52,373 bases of DNA from an uncultured Photobacterium sp. (lineage in GTDB: Bacteria; Pseudomonadota; Gammaproteobacteria; Enterobacterales; Vibrionaceae). Where the stretch lies: NCBI GenBank assembly GCA_947039005.1, contig CAMQXY010000007.1, positions 1 through 52,373 of the forward strand, written 5' to 3'. This document shows positions 26,951 to 36,547 of this stretch, piece after piece. The notes under the pieces are model-generated. The model was given only the letters and a program-made list of their open reading frames with translations, ran no database searches and was not told the DNA's origin. Within the stretch, counting starts at the first letter, position 1, and every line of letters starts with the position of its first letter. The translations under genes and the position numbers were made by a program.

Positions 26951-28186
26951 ATGGGATGCTGCGACGTACCTGGTTTAATGACTGTTGAAACTGCGTTAGA
27001 TAATATTATGACTCAAGTTTCACCACTAACGACAATCACCACAGTAGCATTAACTGATGCTATGGGTATGGTGCTTGCTGAAGATATCCTTTCTCCTATT
27101 AATGTGCCACCTTTCGCTAATTCCGCGATGGATGGTTATGCCCTTCGTGCTGCTGATCTTGAACATTCCGATACATTAACCATGATCGGCAAGTCATTTG
27201 CAGGCATACCGTTTACTGGTACTTGCGGAGCAGGTCAATGTGTACGCATTATGACAGGCGCTGAAATTCCAGTCGGTGCTGATGTCGTTATCATGCAAGA
27301 AGAAACATCTGTAGATAACAATAGCATTCGGTTTAACATCAAACCCAAAGCCAATGATAATATTCGTCCGATTGGTGATGATGTGCATTGCGGTGAAACA
27401 GTATTAGTCAAAGGCACTCGTTTAACAGCGCGTGAAATGCCATTACTTGCCTCTTTAGGTATTGCTTCTTTCGCGGTATACCGTCGTCCTAAAGTGGCTT
27501 TTTTCTCAACCGGTGATGAATTACGCCCTGTGGGTGAACCACTTGCCGCAGGACAGATTTACGATAGCAATCGTTATGGTATGAAAGCGTTATTAGAAAA
27601 GTTTGGTTGTGATGTTTTAGATCTTGGTATTATTGCTGATTGCCCTGAAAAACTACGTCAAGCATTTGTAACCGCATCAACAGAAGCTGATGTTGTGGTT
27701 ACCTCTGGTGGCGTTAGTGTCGGTGAAGCCGATTACACCAAAGACATTTTGGAGCAAGAAGGTGAAATTGGTTTTTGGAAAATAGCCATGAAACCGGGTA
27801 AACCTTTTGCTTTTGGTACTATCAATAATGCGTGGTTCTGCGGTCTTCCCGGTAACCCAGTATCAGCGATGCTAACTTTGTATCAATTAGTACAACCTAT
27901 GTTGGCAAAACTAGCGGGTCACAGCCAATACCAGCCACCGGTTCGCTTACAAGCTAAAGCAACCTCAATGTTTAAGAAACGTCCAGGACGCACTGACTTC
28001 CAACGTGGTATTTATAGCATTAATAACGCTGGTCAATGTGAAGTGACCACAACAGGCAATCAAGGTTCTGGCGCATTTAGTTCGATGCACCATGCCAACT
28101 GTTTTGTGGTACTAGAGCAAGAGCGTGGTCGTGTTGAAGCGGGTGAATTCGTTACCATTGAACTGTTTAATCACACCATGTACTAA
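26951..28186 (+). CDS. moeA: Molybdopterin molybdotransferase MoeA
   Basis: A 411-residue enzyme that inserts molybdate into adenylated molybdopterin to make the molybdenum cofactor (E. coli MoeA: 411). Family motifs include PPFANSAMDGYALRA, GAEIPVGADVVIMQEE, VAFFSTGDELRPVG, TSGGVSVGEADYTKD and GLPGNPVSAMLT. An in-frame ATG at 26939 has no ribosome binding site. GGA placed 7 nt before the ATG at 26951 gives the N-terminus MGCCDVPGLM, with the expected length. It precedes moeB by 121 bp, with a hairpin in the gap. Confidence 0.96.
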   Translation: MGCCDVPGLMTVETALDNIMTQVSPLTTITTVALTDAMGMVLAEDILSPINVPPFANSAMDGYALRAADLEHSDTLTMIGKSFAGIPFTGTCGAGQCVRIMTGAEIPVGADVVIMQEETSVDNNSIRFNIKPKANDNIRPIGDDVHCGETVLVKGTRLTAREMPLLASLGIASFAVYRRPKVAFFSTGDELRPVGEPLAAGQIYDSNRYGMKALLEKFGCDVLDLGIIADCPEKLRQAFVTASTEADVVVTSGGVSVGEADYTKDILEQEGEIGFWKIAMKPGKPFAFGTINNAWFCGLPGNPVSAMLTLYQLVQPMLAKLAGHSQYQPPVRLQAKATSMFKKRPGRTDFQRGIYSINNAGQCEVTTTGNQGSGAFSSMHHANCFVVLEQERGRVEAGEFVTIELFNHTMY

Positions 28187-28196
28187 CTGATGATTC

Positions 28197-28241
28197 ATGT
28201 ATTAGCCAGCCATTAAGTCGCTTAATCTATGGCTAATACAT
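28197..28241. repeat. 45-bp palindromic element between moeA and moeB
   Basis: The outer arms are ATGTATTAGCCA (28197-28208) and TGGCTAATACAT (28230-28241), a perfect 12-bp match. Inside them ATTAAG-TCG-CTTAAT forms a second 6-bp stem, separated from the outer stem by a symmetric 3+3 internal loop. No T run follows, so it is not a standard terminator. It may be a REP-like element or an mRNA-stabilising or attenuating hairpin. Confidence 0.75.
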
Positions 28242-28307
28242 TAACCGCTGAGCGTCATCTTAAATAACGTGTGCTCGAATAAATAGCTAATAACGGTAAT
28301 TTCACTT

Positions 28308-29075
28308 ATGACAATACAACAACCCACCAATGCTGAATTATCAGATCAAGAAATGCTGCGCTATAACCGTCAGATTATCCTGCGCCAATTTGATTTTGAA
28401 GGCCAAGAAGCATTAAAAGCCTCATCAATGTTAATTTTAGGTGCGGGTGGTTTAGGCTGTGCATCTTCACAATATCTCGCAGCCGCTGGTGTCGGAAAAA
28501 TCACCCTTATTGATGACGATAAGGTCGAAGTGTCTAATCTACAACGCCAAGTATTACACACTGATGCGACTGTCGGCATGCTCAAAGTTAACTCAGCGAA
28601 ACAAGCATTAACCGCCATTAATCCCTATTTAACCGTTGATACTATCGCCAAACGATTAACCGATGAAGAGTTACTACCACTGATTAAACAGCACAGCCTA
28701 GTGTTGGATTGCTGTGATAACGTTGATACCCGTAATCAACTAAATCGTTTGTGCTTTGAGACTAAAACACCATTAGTTTCGGGTGCAGCTATTCGTATGG
28801 AAGGTCAAATAAGTGTTTATAGTTACTGTGATGGTGAGCCTTGCTATCAATGTCTAAGTGCTCTTTTTGGTCAGCAAACATTAACCTGTGTTGAAGCGGG
28901 TATCATGTCACCGGTTGTCGGTATTGTAGGTGCTGTACAGGCAATGGAAGCAATTAAAGTAGCGGCCAATATTGGCACGCCTTTAACGGGTAAAATATTG
29001 ATGCTCGATGCAATGAGCATGAGTTGGCGCGAAATGAAATTGATGAAGCAACCAAGCTGTTCTGTGTGTGGCTAA
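28308..29075 (+). CDS. moeB: Molybdopterin-synthase adenylyltransferase MoeB
   Basis: A 255-residue E1-like enzyme that adenylates the MoaD C-terminus with ATP so that it can be sulfurated (E. coli MoeB: 249). The Rossmann loop LGAGGLGCASSQYL, the DDDKVEVSNLQRQVLH segment and two zinc-binding CxxC pairs (CYQCLS and CSVCG) are present. It lies downstream of moeA in the same direction. A glutaredoxin gene follows 21 bp later. Confidence 0.96.
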   Translation: MTIQQPTNAELSDQEMLRYNRQIILRQFDFEGQEALKASSMLILGAGGLGCASSQYLAAAGVGKITLIDDDKVEVSNLQRQVLHTDATVGMLKVNSAKQALTAINPYLTVDTIAKRLTDEELLPLIKQHSLVLDCCDNVDTRNQLNRLCFETKTPLVSGAAIRMEGQISVYSYCDGEPCYQCLSALFGQQTLTCVEAGIMSPVVGIVGAVQAMEAIKVAANIGTPLTGKILMLDAMSMSWREMKLMKQPSCSVCG

Positions 29076-29096
29076 TCGAATAGCGAGTTAATTATT

Positions 29097-29330
29097 ATGA
29101 AACGTATTACCCTGTTTACTCAAAAAAACTGTGCGCATTGTAAAGATGCTCAGCAGTATATGAAAACCAAAAGCTACCCTTTTCGTTTAGTCGATGTTGC
29201 AACCCCACAAGGCAGAAAAGAATTAAGCCGTACTGGTGCCCGTTCAGTCCCTGTTATAAAAATTGGTGATAGTGTGCTTATTGGCTGGAATATAACCAAA
29301 TTCGAAAAGCTATTGCACGATAACGATTAA
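29097..29330 (+). CDS. Small glutaredoxin-family protein
   Basis: A 77-residue thioredoxin-fold protein with an N-terminal redox CAHC motif (KNCAHCKDAQQYM) and the cis-Pro segment SVPVIKIGD. NrdH/GrxC-sized members act as hydrogen donors for reductases. It starts 21 bp after moeB and is likely co-transcribed, but a functional link to Moco synthesis is not evident. A bidirectional terminator follows. Confidence 0.88.
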   Translation: MKRITLFTQKNCAHCKDAQQYMKTKSYPFRLVDVATPQGRKELSRTGARSVPVIKIGDSVLIGWNITKFEKLLHDND

Positions 29331-29352
29331 TATAGCCACAACCAAAAGTCAT

Positions 29353-29399
29353 AAAAAAACCGACATCCTTAACTATTTCTAGTGGAATGTCGGTTTTTT
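29353..29399. terminator. Bidirectional Rho-independent terminator
   Basis: A 13-bp stem (AAAAAACCGACAT at 29354-29366, ATGTCGGTTTTTT at 29387-29399) with T tracts on both strands. It lies between the convergent glutaredoxin and cvfB genes. Confidence 0.93.
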
Positions 29400-29430
29400 A
29401 TTATCTTCACTAAGGTGATACTAGTAATGC

Positions 29431-30273
29431 TTAGTCGTTATCTTTTAGACGAATACCGTCTTTCTCGATCACGATTAAACCTTTCTTATACAAGCCACCA
29501 ATCGTCTTTTTAAACGTTGCTTTACTAGTACGGAATACACGGAAAATATCGTCAGGGCTAGACTTATCACTTACTGGGATAAAGCCACCTTTGATTTCTA
29601 GCGACGTTAAAATTTTATCGGCTAAATCATCAACTTTACCTAAACCTACTTTTTGTAGAGATAGATTAATTTTACCATCTGGACGAATTTCTTGAATATA
29701 CGCTTTTAGTTGCTTACCAATAAACAGTTTACCAAACGCTTCTGTCTTAAAGAATAAACCCCAATGCTCACCATTGATAACGGCTTTGTAACCAAGCTCC
29801 GTTGTTTCAGCGATGGTTACTTGTACTTCTTCGCCTACTTTATAGTTAGCAGGTGTAAGATCAAGGAAACGGTTAAACTTAGTTGAACCGACAATACGTC
29901 CTGATGCGCGATCCGTGTAAACACGCACCATCACTTCTTCGCCTTCTTCTAAACGACGGCGTTGCTCACTAAATGGAATAAGTAAATCTTTACGTAAACC
30001 CCAATCAGCAAATGCACCAATTGGCGTAGCGCCAACAATGCGTAATCTCGCAAACCCACCCACTTGTACCAATGGTTCATCAGTGGTTGCTATCACTTCA
30101 TCTTCAGAATCAAAGTAAATGAAAACTTTAAGCTTGTCGCCGAGCTTAGTACCTGCTGGAACAGTGTTCTTTGGTAACAAGATATTACCGAAATCATCAC
30201 CGCCATTAAGGAACACGCCAAAATCTACCAGTTTGATAACTTCTAGTGTGTTGTATTGTCCAATTTTAATCAT
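29431..30273 (-). CDS. cvfB: CvfB family S1-domain RNA-binding protein
   Basis: A 280-residue protein of the CvfB/YitL family: tandem S1-type OB-fold domains (MIKIGQYNTLEVIKLVDFGV at the N-terminus, GAFADWGLRKDLLIPFSEQ in the middle, and a further S1-like repeat), then a winged-helix end (FRVFRTSKATFKKTIGGLYK). These proteins bind RNA; in staphylococci CvfB affects virulence gene expression. The gene is convergent with the glutaredoxin gene and divergent from the next one. Confidence 0.9.
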   Translation of the reverse strand: MIKIGQYNTLEVIKLVDFGVFLNGGDDFGNILLPKNTVPAGTKLGDKLKVFIYFDSEDEVIATTDEPLVQVGGFARLRIVGATPIGAFADWGLRKDLLIPFSEQRRRLEEGEEVMVRVYTDRASGRIVGSTKFNRFLDLTPANYKVGEEVQVTIAETTELGYKAVINGEHWGLFFKTEAFGKLFIGKQLKAYIQEIRPDGKINLSLQKVGLGKVDDLADKILTSLEIKGGFIPVSDKSSPDDIFRVFRTSKATFKKTIGGLYKKGLIVIEKDGIRLKDND

Positions 30274-30599
30274 GTATCAGGTACTCTCTATATAGGCAAC
30301 AACACGCTTATAGTGCGGTTGGTTCAATATCTTTATCAATCAATTTATTAGCTGTGATTATTAATAACTATCACTGACTAGGCAATGCGCTATAATGCGC
30401 AGGTTGCACTTATAATGTCGGTATTATACGTGATGTTGTTAGCCTTCGCCCAACCTATCTGCAATTATTTGATGTTTTTTCATTCTATTAGCATCAATAG
30501 TTGTGATTTATAAATAATAGACAAAAAATTATTCTCATATAATCTCAAGGAAAACCACTTTATGCCATTTAGCATTAACCTCTGGAGGGAAAATAAAAA
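30274..30599. other. Divergent intergenic region, 326 bp
   Basis: Gene-free between cvfB and the unknown membrane protein. It contains TGCGC-TATAAT-GCGCA at 30386-30401, an inverted repeat bracketing a sigma70 -10-like hexamer. No other recognisable element. Confidence 0.4.
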
Positions 30600-31997
30600 G
30601 TGATTACTGTCGATAAAAAAGATGGGCATAAACTCAAAATATCTCATGTGATTCATGAGACAACTAATCGACAACTTGATATGTTCATTTTTATCCCAGG
30701 CGAACTTGGGTTAAATTCTAATATCATTACTGAAGAAGAGTTTTACCATAATGCCATTCATGGTAAACGTACGTATTTCAGTGATATAAACCATCTGCCT
30801 TTAGTGCATAGTCGCCTTGCCAGTCGAGGTAAACTATCCATTGAGCAATATCGTTTAAGTTTGAGCCTCTATGCCTACCAATATGCGTTAGCCTTGGAAA
30901 AAACAACGCAGCAATTATTAGGTACGAGTAATGAATCTAAGCAAGAAGAAATAGAAGAAGCAGCACAATTAGCCGTTCGCATTCTAAAACGGTTACGCCG
31001 TAACATTCCGGCAGATAAAAAATTACTTAAATATTACGAAAATATTGATAACTATTTATCATGGTTCACAGAACAACGTTTTCTACAACTCATCGCTCAT
31101 TTACCACGTGGCGCTGACTATAATGAAATAAAACCACAGCTATTAGAAATATGTCAAAAAGAAGCTCAACACCGTACTGATAATAACTACAATTCAGTTC
31201 GAGCAATGCAAGACCCAACTCGTATGTCAAATAAGATGCGATTATTGCGCCGCTTAATAGAATACCCTGTCACCATGAAGGAAAAAACGATTGAGTTAGG
31301 TAAAAATACCCGAAAAATTGTAACGGGTGCCGCCGCAGGCATTGTGATGATTTTTGTAACCCTTATGTTGATAAAAGCCCGTGGTATGTTAGGTGATATT
31401 ACCGCCTCGTTTATTCTGGTTTTATCTATTATTTACGCTGCACGTGAAGTGTTTAAAGACGACTTAAAAACCATGTTGTGGCGCTGGATGCGAAAAGGAA
31501 AAGCACGATGGCGAAAGCAATTTTTCGATGCGAATACAGGACATGTAATAGGACGACAACTTGAATGGTTAGAATTCGTTAATTACGATAGTTTACCAGA
31601 CATTATTCGTAAGACACGTAAACATAATGTCTCTCATCGTGAAGAAACAATTCTGCATTATAAAAGCACTACCCGAATGTCACCCACTAAATTTTTAAGT
31701 GGTTATGAACAAACACGAGAGTCAATTATTCTTGATTTACGGGCTGTTGCAGCATTAATGGAAAAAGGTTCACAGCGTCTATACCAACTTAATGATGGCC
31801 AAGTAACGAAAGAATCAGTTGAAAAAAGACATTTAATTAACTTGATCACTCAAGAAACAGATGAAGATAAAACGGTACGAATTCAACGTTGGAAAATCAT
31901 CATGAGCCGTTCAAAGATTGTTGATATTGAAGCGATTATTACACCTGAACCTAAAAAATCAAAACCGACACAAGCTATCAACATCACTAATTCATAG
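30600..31997 (+). CDS. Conserved membrane protein of unknown function, 465 residues
   Basis: I do not recognise the family. A large hydrophilic N-terminal half (about 1-240) contains an Arg/Lys-rich helical stretch. It is followed by two adjacent hydrophobic segments (about residues 240-285: TGAAAGIVMIFVTLMLIKAR and TASFILVLSIIYAAREVF). The hydrophilic C-terminal half (about 290-465) is very basic. This layout suggests a cytoplasmic protein anchored by a hairpin of two helices. The start is GTG, preceded by GGAGGG 11 nt upstream. A terminator shared with cfa follows. Function is not inferable. Confidence 0.75.
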   Translation: MITVDKKDGHKLKISHVIHETTNRQLDMFIFIPGELGLNSNIITEEEFYHNAIHGKRTYFSDINHLPLVHSRLASRGKLSIEQYRLSLSLYAYQYALALEKTTQQLLGTSNESKQEEIEEAAQLAVRILKRLRRNIPADKKLLKYYENIDNYLSWFTEQRFLQLIAHLPRGADYNEIKPQLLEICQKEAQHRTDNNYNSVRAMQDPTRMSNKMRLLRRLIEYPVTMKEKTIELGKNTRKIVTGAAAGIVMIFVTLMLIKARGMLGDITASFILVLSIIYAAREVFKDDLKTMLWRWMRKGKARWRKQFFDANTGHVIGRQLEWLEFVNYDSLPDIIRKTRKHNVSHREETILHYKSTTRMSPTKFLSGYEQTRESIILDLRAVAALMEKGSQRLYQLNDGQVTKESVEKRHLINLITQETDEDKTVRIQRWKIIMSRSKIVDIEAIITPEPKKSKPTQAINITNS

Positions 31998-32026
31998 TCG
32001 ATAATCTAATACAAAATGGCGGATAC

Positions 32027-32054
32027 AAAAATGCCCTCATCACGAGGGCATTTT
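32027..32054. terminator. Bidirectional Rho-independent terminator
   Basis: An 11-bp stem (AAAATGCCCTC at 32028-32038, GAGGGCATTTT at 32044-32054, loop ATCAC) lies between the convergent membrane-protein and cfa genes. The A and T runs serve both strands. Confidence 0.92.
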
Positions 32055-32079
32055 CATTAATAAACGCTATTCGTTATAA

Positions 32080-33222
32080 CTAGTTAGAGCGTACACATAA
32101 AGGCAATTCTGCACCTTTTTTCGTTAAACCAAATTGCCATACATTCAAATCGCGGCATCGAAATGCACCTGCGCATGATAATAGGTAATAACGCCACATA
32201 CGATAGAATTTCTCACCGTACTGCTCAGAGATTTGAGGCCAATTTTGTTCAAATTTATCGTTCCATGCCATTAATGTTTTATCATAATCAGGACCGATAT
32301 TTTGTACGTCTTCAATATTAAAATAATCTTCTGCCGCAGAGCCAATCTGAGTCATTGATGGCACGACACCGTTAGGGAATATGTATTTATTAATCCATGC
32401 GTCCGTTTCTGTTTTAGAGTTTGGACTGCCAATGGTATGTAATAAAAAGATACCATCTTCAGCAAGGTAACGATAAGCAGCTTCGAAGTAATCTTGATAG
32501 TTTTCAGGACCAACATGCTCCATCATACCGATAGACACAACGCGATCGTAAGGCTGTTCTGGTTTGTGTAAGCGATAATCTCGTAAAATGAATTTCACTG
32601 GAAGGTTTAGATCATCAGCACGTTGCTGACCAAGAGCAGATTGTTCTTTTGATAAGGTTAGACCGTCACAAATTACGCCATAATGCTCAGCAGCATAATT
32701 CATAAAACTGCCCCAACCACAACCGATATCGAGTAATCGCATTCCAGGCTTTAATCCCAGTTTACGACACACTAAATCAAGTTTTGCTTCTTGAGCACTA
32801 TCAAGATCAGCCGCATCTTTCCAATAACCGCACGTATATGTCATGCGTTTATCAAGCATTGATTCAAATAAATCATTACCTAAATCATAATGGAAAGGTA
32901 CATCCTTAGTCACTCGATCAATACTTTGACGATTAAAAAGGTGTTTTACTTTTGATGCGCCAATTTTTAAACCAACAGCCAATTTAGCGGATAAATCAAG
33001 CTTTTCATCAATGCGAGCATGTAATACACGATTGATCATTTCATCAATCGCATCACAGCTCCACCAGCCGTCCATATAACTTTCACCAAAGCCTAATGAA
33101 CCGTCGCTTAATACTCGATCATATAACCGTTCATCATGAACTTGAATATCCCAAGGTCGTGAACCATTAATAGTGACATCTGCGTGAGATAATAGATTTT
33201 GGAAAAAATTTTCATTTGTCAT
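32080..33222 (-). CDS. cfa: Cyclopropane-fatty-acyl-phospholipid synthase
   Basis: A 380-residue enzyme (E. coli Cfa: 382) that methylates unsaturated phospholipid acyl chains with SAM to form cyclopropane rings. The SAM-binding loop is LLDIGCGWGSFMNYAA; SIGMMEHVGPENYQDYF and YTCGYWKD are further signatures. It is expected on the inner leaflet of the inner membrane. AAGGA lies 10 nt before the ATG. A 411-bp AT-rich intergenic region upstream separates it from the divergent selO. Confidence 0.97.
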   Translation of the reverse strand: MTNENFFQNLLSHADVTINGSRPWDIQVHDERLYDRVLSDGSLGFGESYMDGWWSCDAIDEMINRVLHARIDEKLDLSAKLAVGLKIGASKVKHLFNRQSIDRVTKDVPFHYDLGNDLFESMLDKRMTYTCGYWKDAADLDSAQEAKLDLVCRKLGLKPGMRLLDIGCGWGSFMNYAAEHYGVICDGLTLSKEQSALGQQRADDLNLPVKFILRDYRLHKPEQPYDRVVSIGMMEHVGPENYQDYFEAAYRYLAEDGIFLLHTIGSPNSKTETDAWINKYIFPNGVVPSMTQIGSAAEDYFNIEDVQNIGPDYDKTLMAWNDKFEQNWPQISEQYGEKFYRMWRYYLLSCAGAFRCRDLNVWQFGLTKKGAELPLCVRSN

Positions 33223-33633
33223 CGTGATTATTCCTTATATGACGAATTTGTATGACAAATTGCCTTTAAATAAGGTCAACGACAACGTTAATTGTTGGAA
33301 AATAAGATTTAACAAATTATTACATGCATATTTTAAATCTAAATTTACAAAATATGAAATATGAAATATAAAAAACATTCGAATTAGATTAAATAATATT
33401 CTATATATTAATTACTCTCGGCTATTATCTTACTTATACAGCACCATCAATGAATAGTTTATGAATATCACTGTTTTATAATGTCACTTTGCTTATTTCT
33501 TTTATTTGACGTTTTATTTTCACTCATTGTATAAAGGCTTATCTTTGACTAATAACCCTACTTTTCATCCCTTGTTTATTTGTCATAACTCGATAAGCTT
33601 AAATAGCGATCTTCTTTGGCTATAGGGATGCCC
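33223..33633. other. cfa-selO divergent intergenic region, 411 bp
   Basis: Very AT-rich, gene-free. It contains short direct repeats (AATATGA repeated near 33350-33370) and presumably a cfa promoter, but nothing I can assign with confidence. Confidence 0.4.
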
Positions 33634-35100
33634 ATGAAAACACTTTCGACACTGATGTTTACTAATAGCTATAGTGATCTTCCTGCATCACTAGGTACTC
33701 AGGTTACACCACAACCTTTGGATACCCCTTTTCTGGTACATTTTAATCCGCTTGTAGCAGAAAAACTTGAGCTAGCTTCCATTACTGCACTCGACCCCAA
33801 CTTTATTGATATATTTAGTGGTAATGCAACCTTGCCAGGATTATCCCCCTTAGCCATGAAATATTGTGGGCACCAATTTGGTCAATATAATCCAGATCTT
33901 GGTGATGGCAGAGGATTGTTACTCGGAGAAGTGCTAACCAGTGAGGGAAAAAAATGGGATCTGCATTTAAAAGGCTCGGGTAAAACCCCTTATTCCAGAA
34001 TGGGAGACGGACGTGCCGTTTTACGATCTTCTATCCGTGAATACCTTGCAAGTGCAGCCATGGAAGGACTTGGCATTGCGACAACCCATGCATTAGCAAT
34101 TATTGGTAGTCAAACCCCTGTTGTACGAGAGAAAATAGAAACAGCAGCAACATTAATTCGTGTCGCTGAAAGTCATCTCCGTTTTGGTCATTTTGAATAC
34201 CTTTTTTATACTAACCAACATGCAGAACTACAACAATTAGCTGATTATGTTATTGAGCATCATTTCCCAGAATTAACAACAAGTGACTCCCCTTACGCGG
34301 CGCTGTTTGAACAGATATGTCAACGTACTGCAACAATGATAGCAGCATGGCAAGCGGTTGGATTTGCCCATGGGGTCATGAATACCGATAACATGTCGAT
34401 ACTAGGACTAACCTTTGATTATGGTCCATTTGGGTTTATTGATGATTATGAGCCAGGCTATATTTGTAATCATTCCGATTACTCAGGACGCTACGCCTTT
34501 GACCAACAACCCTCAATCGCATTATGGAACTTATCTGCTTTAGGTTACGCTCTTACACCATTGTTAAATAAAACTGAGATAGATCATGGCTTAGAGCATT
34601 ATCAGGATGCACTACAGCAACAATATAGCCATAACATGCGTCAAAAGTTAGGATTAACGATTATAGACGAAAGTGACACCGTCTTATTTTCAGAACTGTT
34701 TCAATTATTAAAACAGCATCACGTTGACTACACGCTATTCTTTAGAACATTGTCACACATAACGATTGATAACTTACTCCACTGTGATCACCTCTTCAGC
34801 GCACTCTTCCAATGCACCTCAGCACTGAAAACATGGTTAACCCGTTATCAGCAACGGTTATTACTCGAACCTAACGACACCCAACGCTTAACAACTATGC
34901 TGCATCATAATCCTAAATATATTTTGCGTAATTATCTGGCACAACAAGCAATTGAAGAAGCAGAACAAGGTAATTATCAGCTCATAGATCAATTAATTAC
35001 CGTATTAGCGCACCCTTTTGATGAACATAAAGACGCTGAAGTATTAGCACAGTTACCGCCAAATTGGGGTAAACACCTTGAAATCAGTTGTTCATCATAA
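33634..35100 (+). CDS. selO: Protein adenylyltransferase SelO (YdiU)
   Basis: A 488-residue pseudokinase-fold enzyme that transfers AMP to protein Ser, Thr and Tyr residues (E. coli SelO: 478). Conserved pieces include GHQFGQ, LHLKGSGKTPYSRMGDGRAV, SHLRFGHFEY, the active-site AHGVMNTDNMS, DYGPFGFIDDYEPGYICNHS and the C-terminal LEISCSS with the conserved Cys. The frame opens at a TTG at 33616, but AGGGA 5 nt before the ATG at 33634 marks the likely start. SelO links oxidative stress to AMPylation. It stands alone. Confidence 0.95.
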   Translation: MKTLSTLMFTNSYSDLPASLGTQVTPQPLDTPFLVHFNPLVAEKLELASITALDPNFIDIFSGNATLPGLSPLAMKYCGHQFGQYNPDLGDGRGLLLGEVLTSEGKKWDLHLKGSGKTPYSRMGDGRAVLRSSIREYLASAAMEGLGIATTHALAIIGSQTPVVREKIETAATLIRVAESHLRFGHFEYLFYTNQHAELQQLADYVIEHHFPELTTSDSPYAALFEQICQRTATMIAAWQAVGFAHGVMNTDNMSILGLTFDYGPFGFIDDYEPGYICNHSDYSGRYAFDQQPSIALWNLSALGYALTPLLNKTEIDHGLEHYQDALQQQYSHNMRQKLGLTIIDESDTVLFSELFQLLKQHHVDYTLFFRTLSHITIDNLLHCDHLFSALFQCTSALKTWLTRYQQRLLLEPNDTQRLTTMLHHNPKYILRNYLAQQAIEEAEQGNYQLIDQLITVLAHPFDEHKDAEVLAQLPPNWGKHLEISCSS

Positions 35101-35150
35101 AAGACCAATATTGTTTGATCTATATAATAAAGCTTTAAAATCAATTCATT

Positions 35151-35188
35151 AAGTGCCTTAGCATACTAATACTAAGGCGTTTAATTTA
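35151..35188. terminator. Weak bidirectional terminator-like hairpin
   Basis: A 7-bp core stem (GCCTTAG at 35155-35161, CTAAGGC at 35172-35178), extendable to 11 pairs with two G-T pairs, is followed by AATTTA. It lies between the convergent selO and metC genes. Confidence 0.6.
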
Positions 35189-35194
35189 TACAAG

Positions 35195-36382
35195 CTAAGC
35201 AATACGCGCTAACCCTTGCGCAAGATCATCAAGCAGATCATCACAATCTTCTAAACCAATATGAACCCGTACTAACGTACCATCAAAATCCACCTTACCC
35301 GCAGGACGAATGCGATTAAGTTCTTCAGGCTGACTCGTTAAGATAAGTGATTCATAGCCACCCCATGAATACGCCATACTGAAATGTTTAAAATTATCGA
35401 GGAAGTTTGCAATTTGCTGACTATCAAGACGTTTTTTGAGTACAAATGAAAATAGCCCACAACTGCCACTAAAATCACGCATAAAGTACTCATGCCCCTT
35501 ACAGCTAGGCAAAGCAGGATGATTAACGCGTTCTACTTGAGAATGTAATGCTAACCATTCGGCAATTTTAATACTACTTTCATGGTGTTGTTTTAAACGT
35601 ACTCCCATAGTACGTAAACCACGAGCTGCAACATACGCCGTATCAGCATCCACCATTTGTCCCATTAAATATGAACGCTCCTGCAATTGATTCCAGCAAC
35701 GGCTATTGGCGACGGCAGTACCTAACATCGCATCAGAATGACCAACAATATATTTTGTGCCTGCTTGTACAGAAATATCAACATCATGATCGAGTGCTTT
35801 AAATAACACCCCAGCAGCCCATGTATTATCCACAATGATCACAACTTCAGGATTTATGGTTCTAACGGCTTTAACAATGGCTGGAATATCTTGCACTTCC
35901 ATCGTGATCGAACTTGGTGATTCTAAAAATACCACTTTTGTATTAGGCTGCATTTTATCCGCAATACCGGCACCTATTAACGGATCATAATAAGTCGTAT
36001 CAACATTGAGCCCTTTTAACACCACATTACAAAAATCTTGAGTAGGCTCATAAGCAGCCCCCGTCATTAATAGATGATCACCCGCGCCTACAAACGCTAA
36101 AATTGAGTTAGCTACAGCAGCAGCGCCACAAGGATAAAGGTAGCACCCTGCCCCCCCTTCGATTTCAACCATCGCTTGTTGTAACGAAAAATGGGTTAAT
36201 GTACCGCGACGACCATAAAACAATTCACCATTAGCACGATTAGCTGTGGCTTGCTTTTTATCTGCGACTGAATCGAACACTAATGATGATGCTCGTTGAA
36301 TAACACTATTTACCGCACCTTGACCAAATTTTTTTGATCGCCCAGCAGTAATCAGTTGAGTATTTATTTTATGGCTAGACAT
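35195..36382 (-). CDS. metC: Cystathionine beta-lyase MetC
   Basis: A 395-residue PLP enzyme of the Cys/Met metabolism family (E. coli MetC: 395) that converts cystathionine to homocysteine in methionine synthesis. The PLP Lys lies in [34 protein letters not shown] and [13 protein letters not shown] are further signatures. GAGGGAG lies 5 nt before the ATG. I saw no MetJ-box repeats in the 165-bp divergent upstream region. Confidence 0.93.
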   Translation of the reverse strand: MSSHKINTQLITAGRSKKFGQGAVNSVIQRASSLVFDSVADKKQATANRANGELFYGRRGTLTHFSLQQAMVEIEGGAGCYLYPCGAAAVANSILAFVGAGDHLLMTGAAYEPTQDFCNVVLKGLNVDTTYYDPLIGAGIADKMQPNTKVVFLESPSSITMEVQDIPAIVKAVRTINPEVVIIVDNTWAAGVLFKALDHDVDISVQAGTKYIVGHSDAMLGTAVANSRCWNQLQERSYLMGQMVDADTAYVAARGLRTMGVRLKQHHESSIKIAEWLALHSQVERVNHPALPSCKGHEYFMRDFSGSCGLFSFVLKKRLDSQQIANFLDNFKHFSMAYSWGGYESLILTSQPEELNRIRPAGKVDFDGTLVRVHIGLEDCDDLLDDLAQGLARIA

Positions 36383-36547
36383 GTTACTCCCTCAATGTGT
36401 CGTCAGTATGTTGTTGAATATTCATTGTATAGCATGAATGACACCATCAAACTAGCGACCAAAAGTTATAGCTAATACCATTAGTCGATCACAAATAAGT
36501 TCGAATACTGTATATTATTCACATTATATATTGATGGTCATAGCCCA

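Noticed and set aside
30386-30401. TGCGC-TATAAT-GCGCA as a strong promoter or operator
   Set aside because: No -35 hexamer at the right spacing on either strand, so it is only mentioned in the gap entry.
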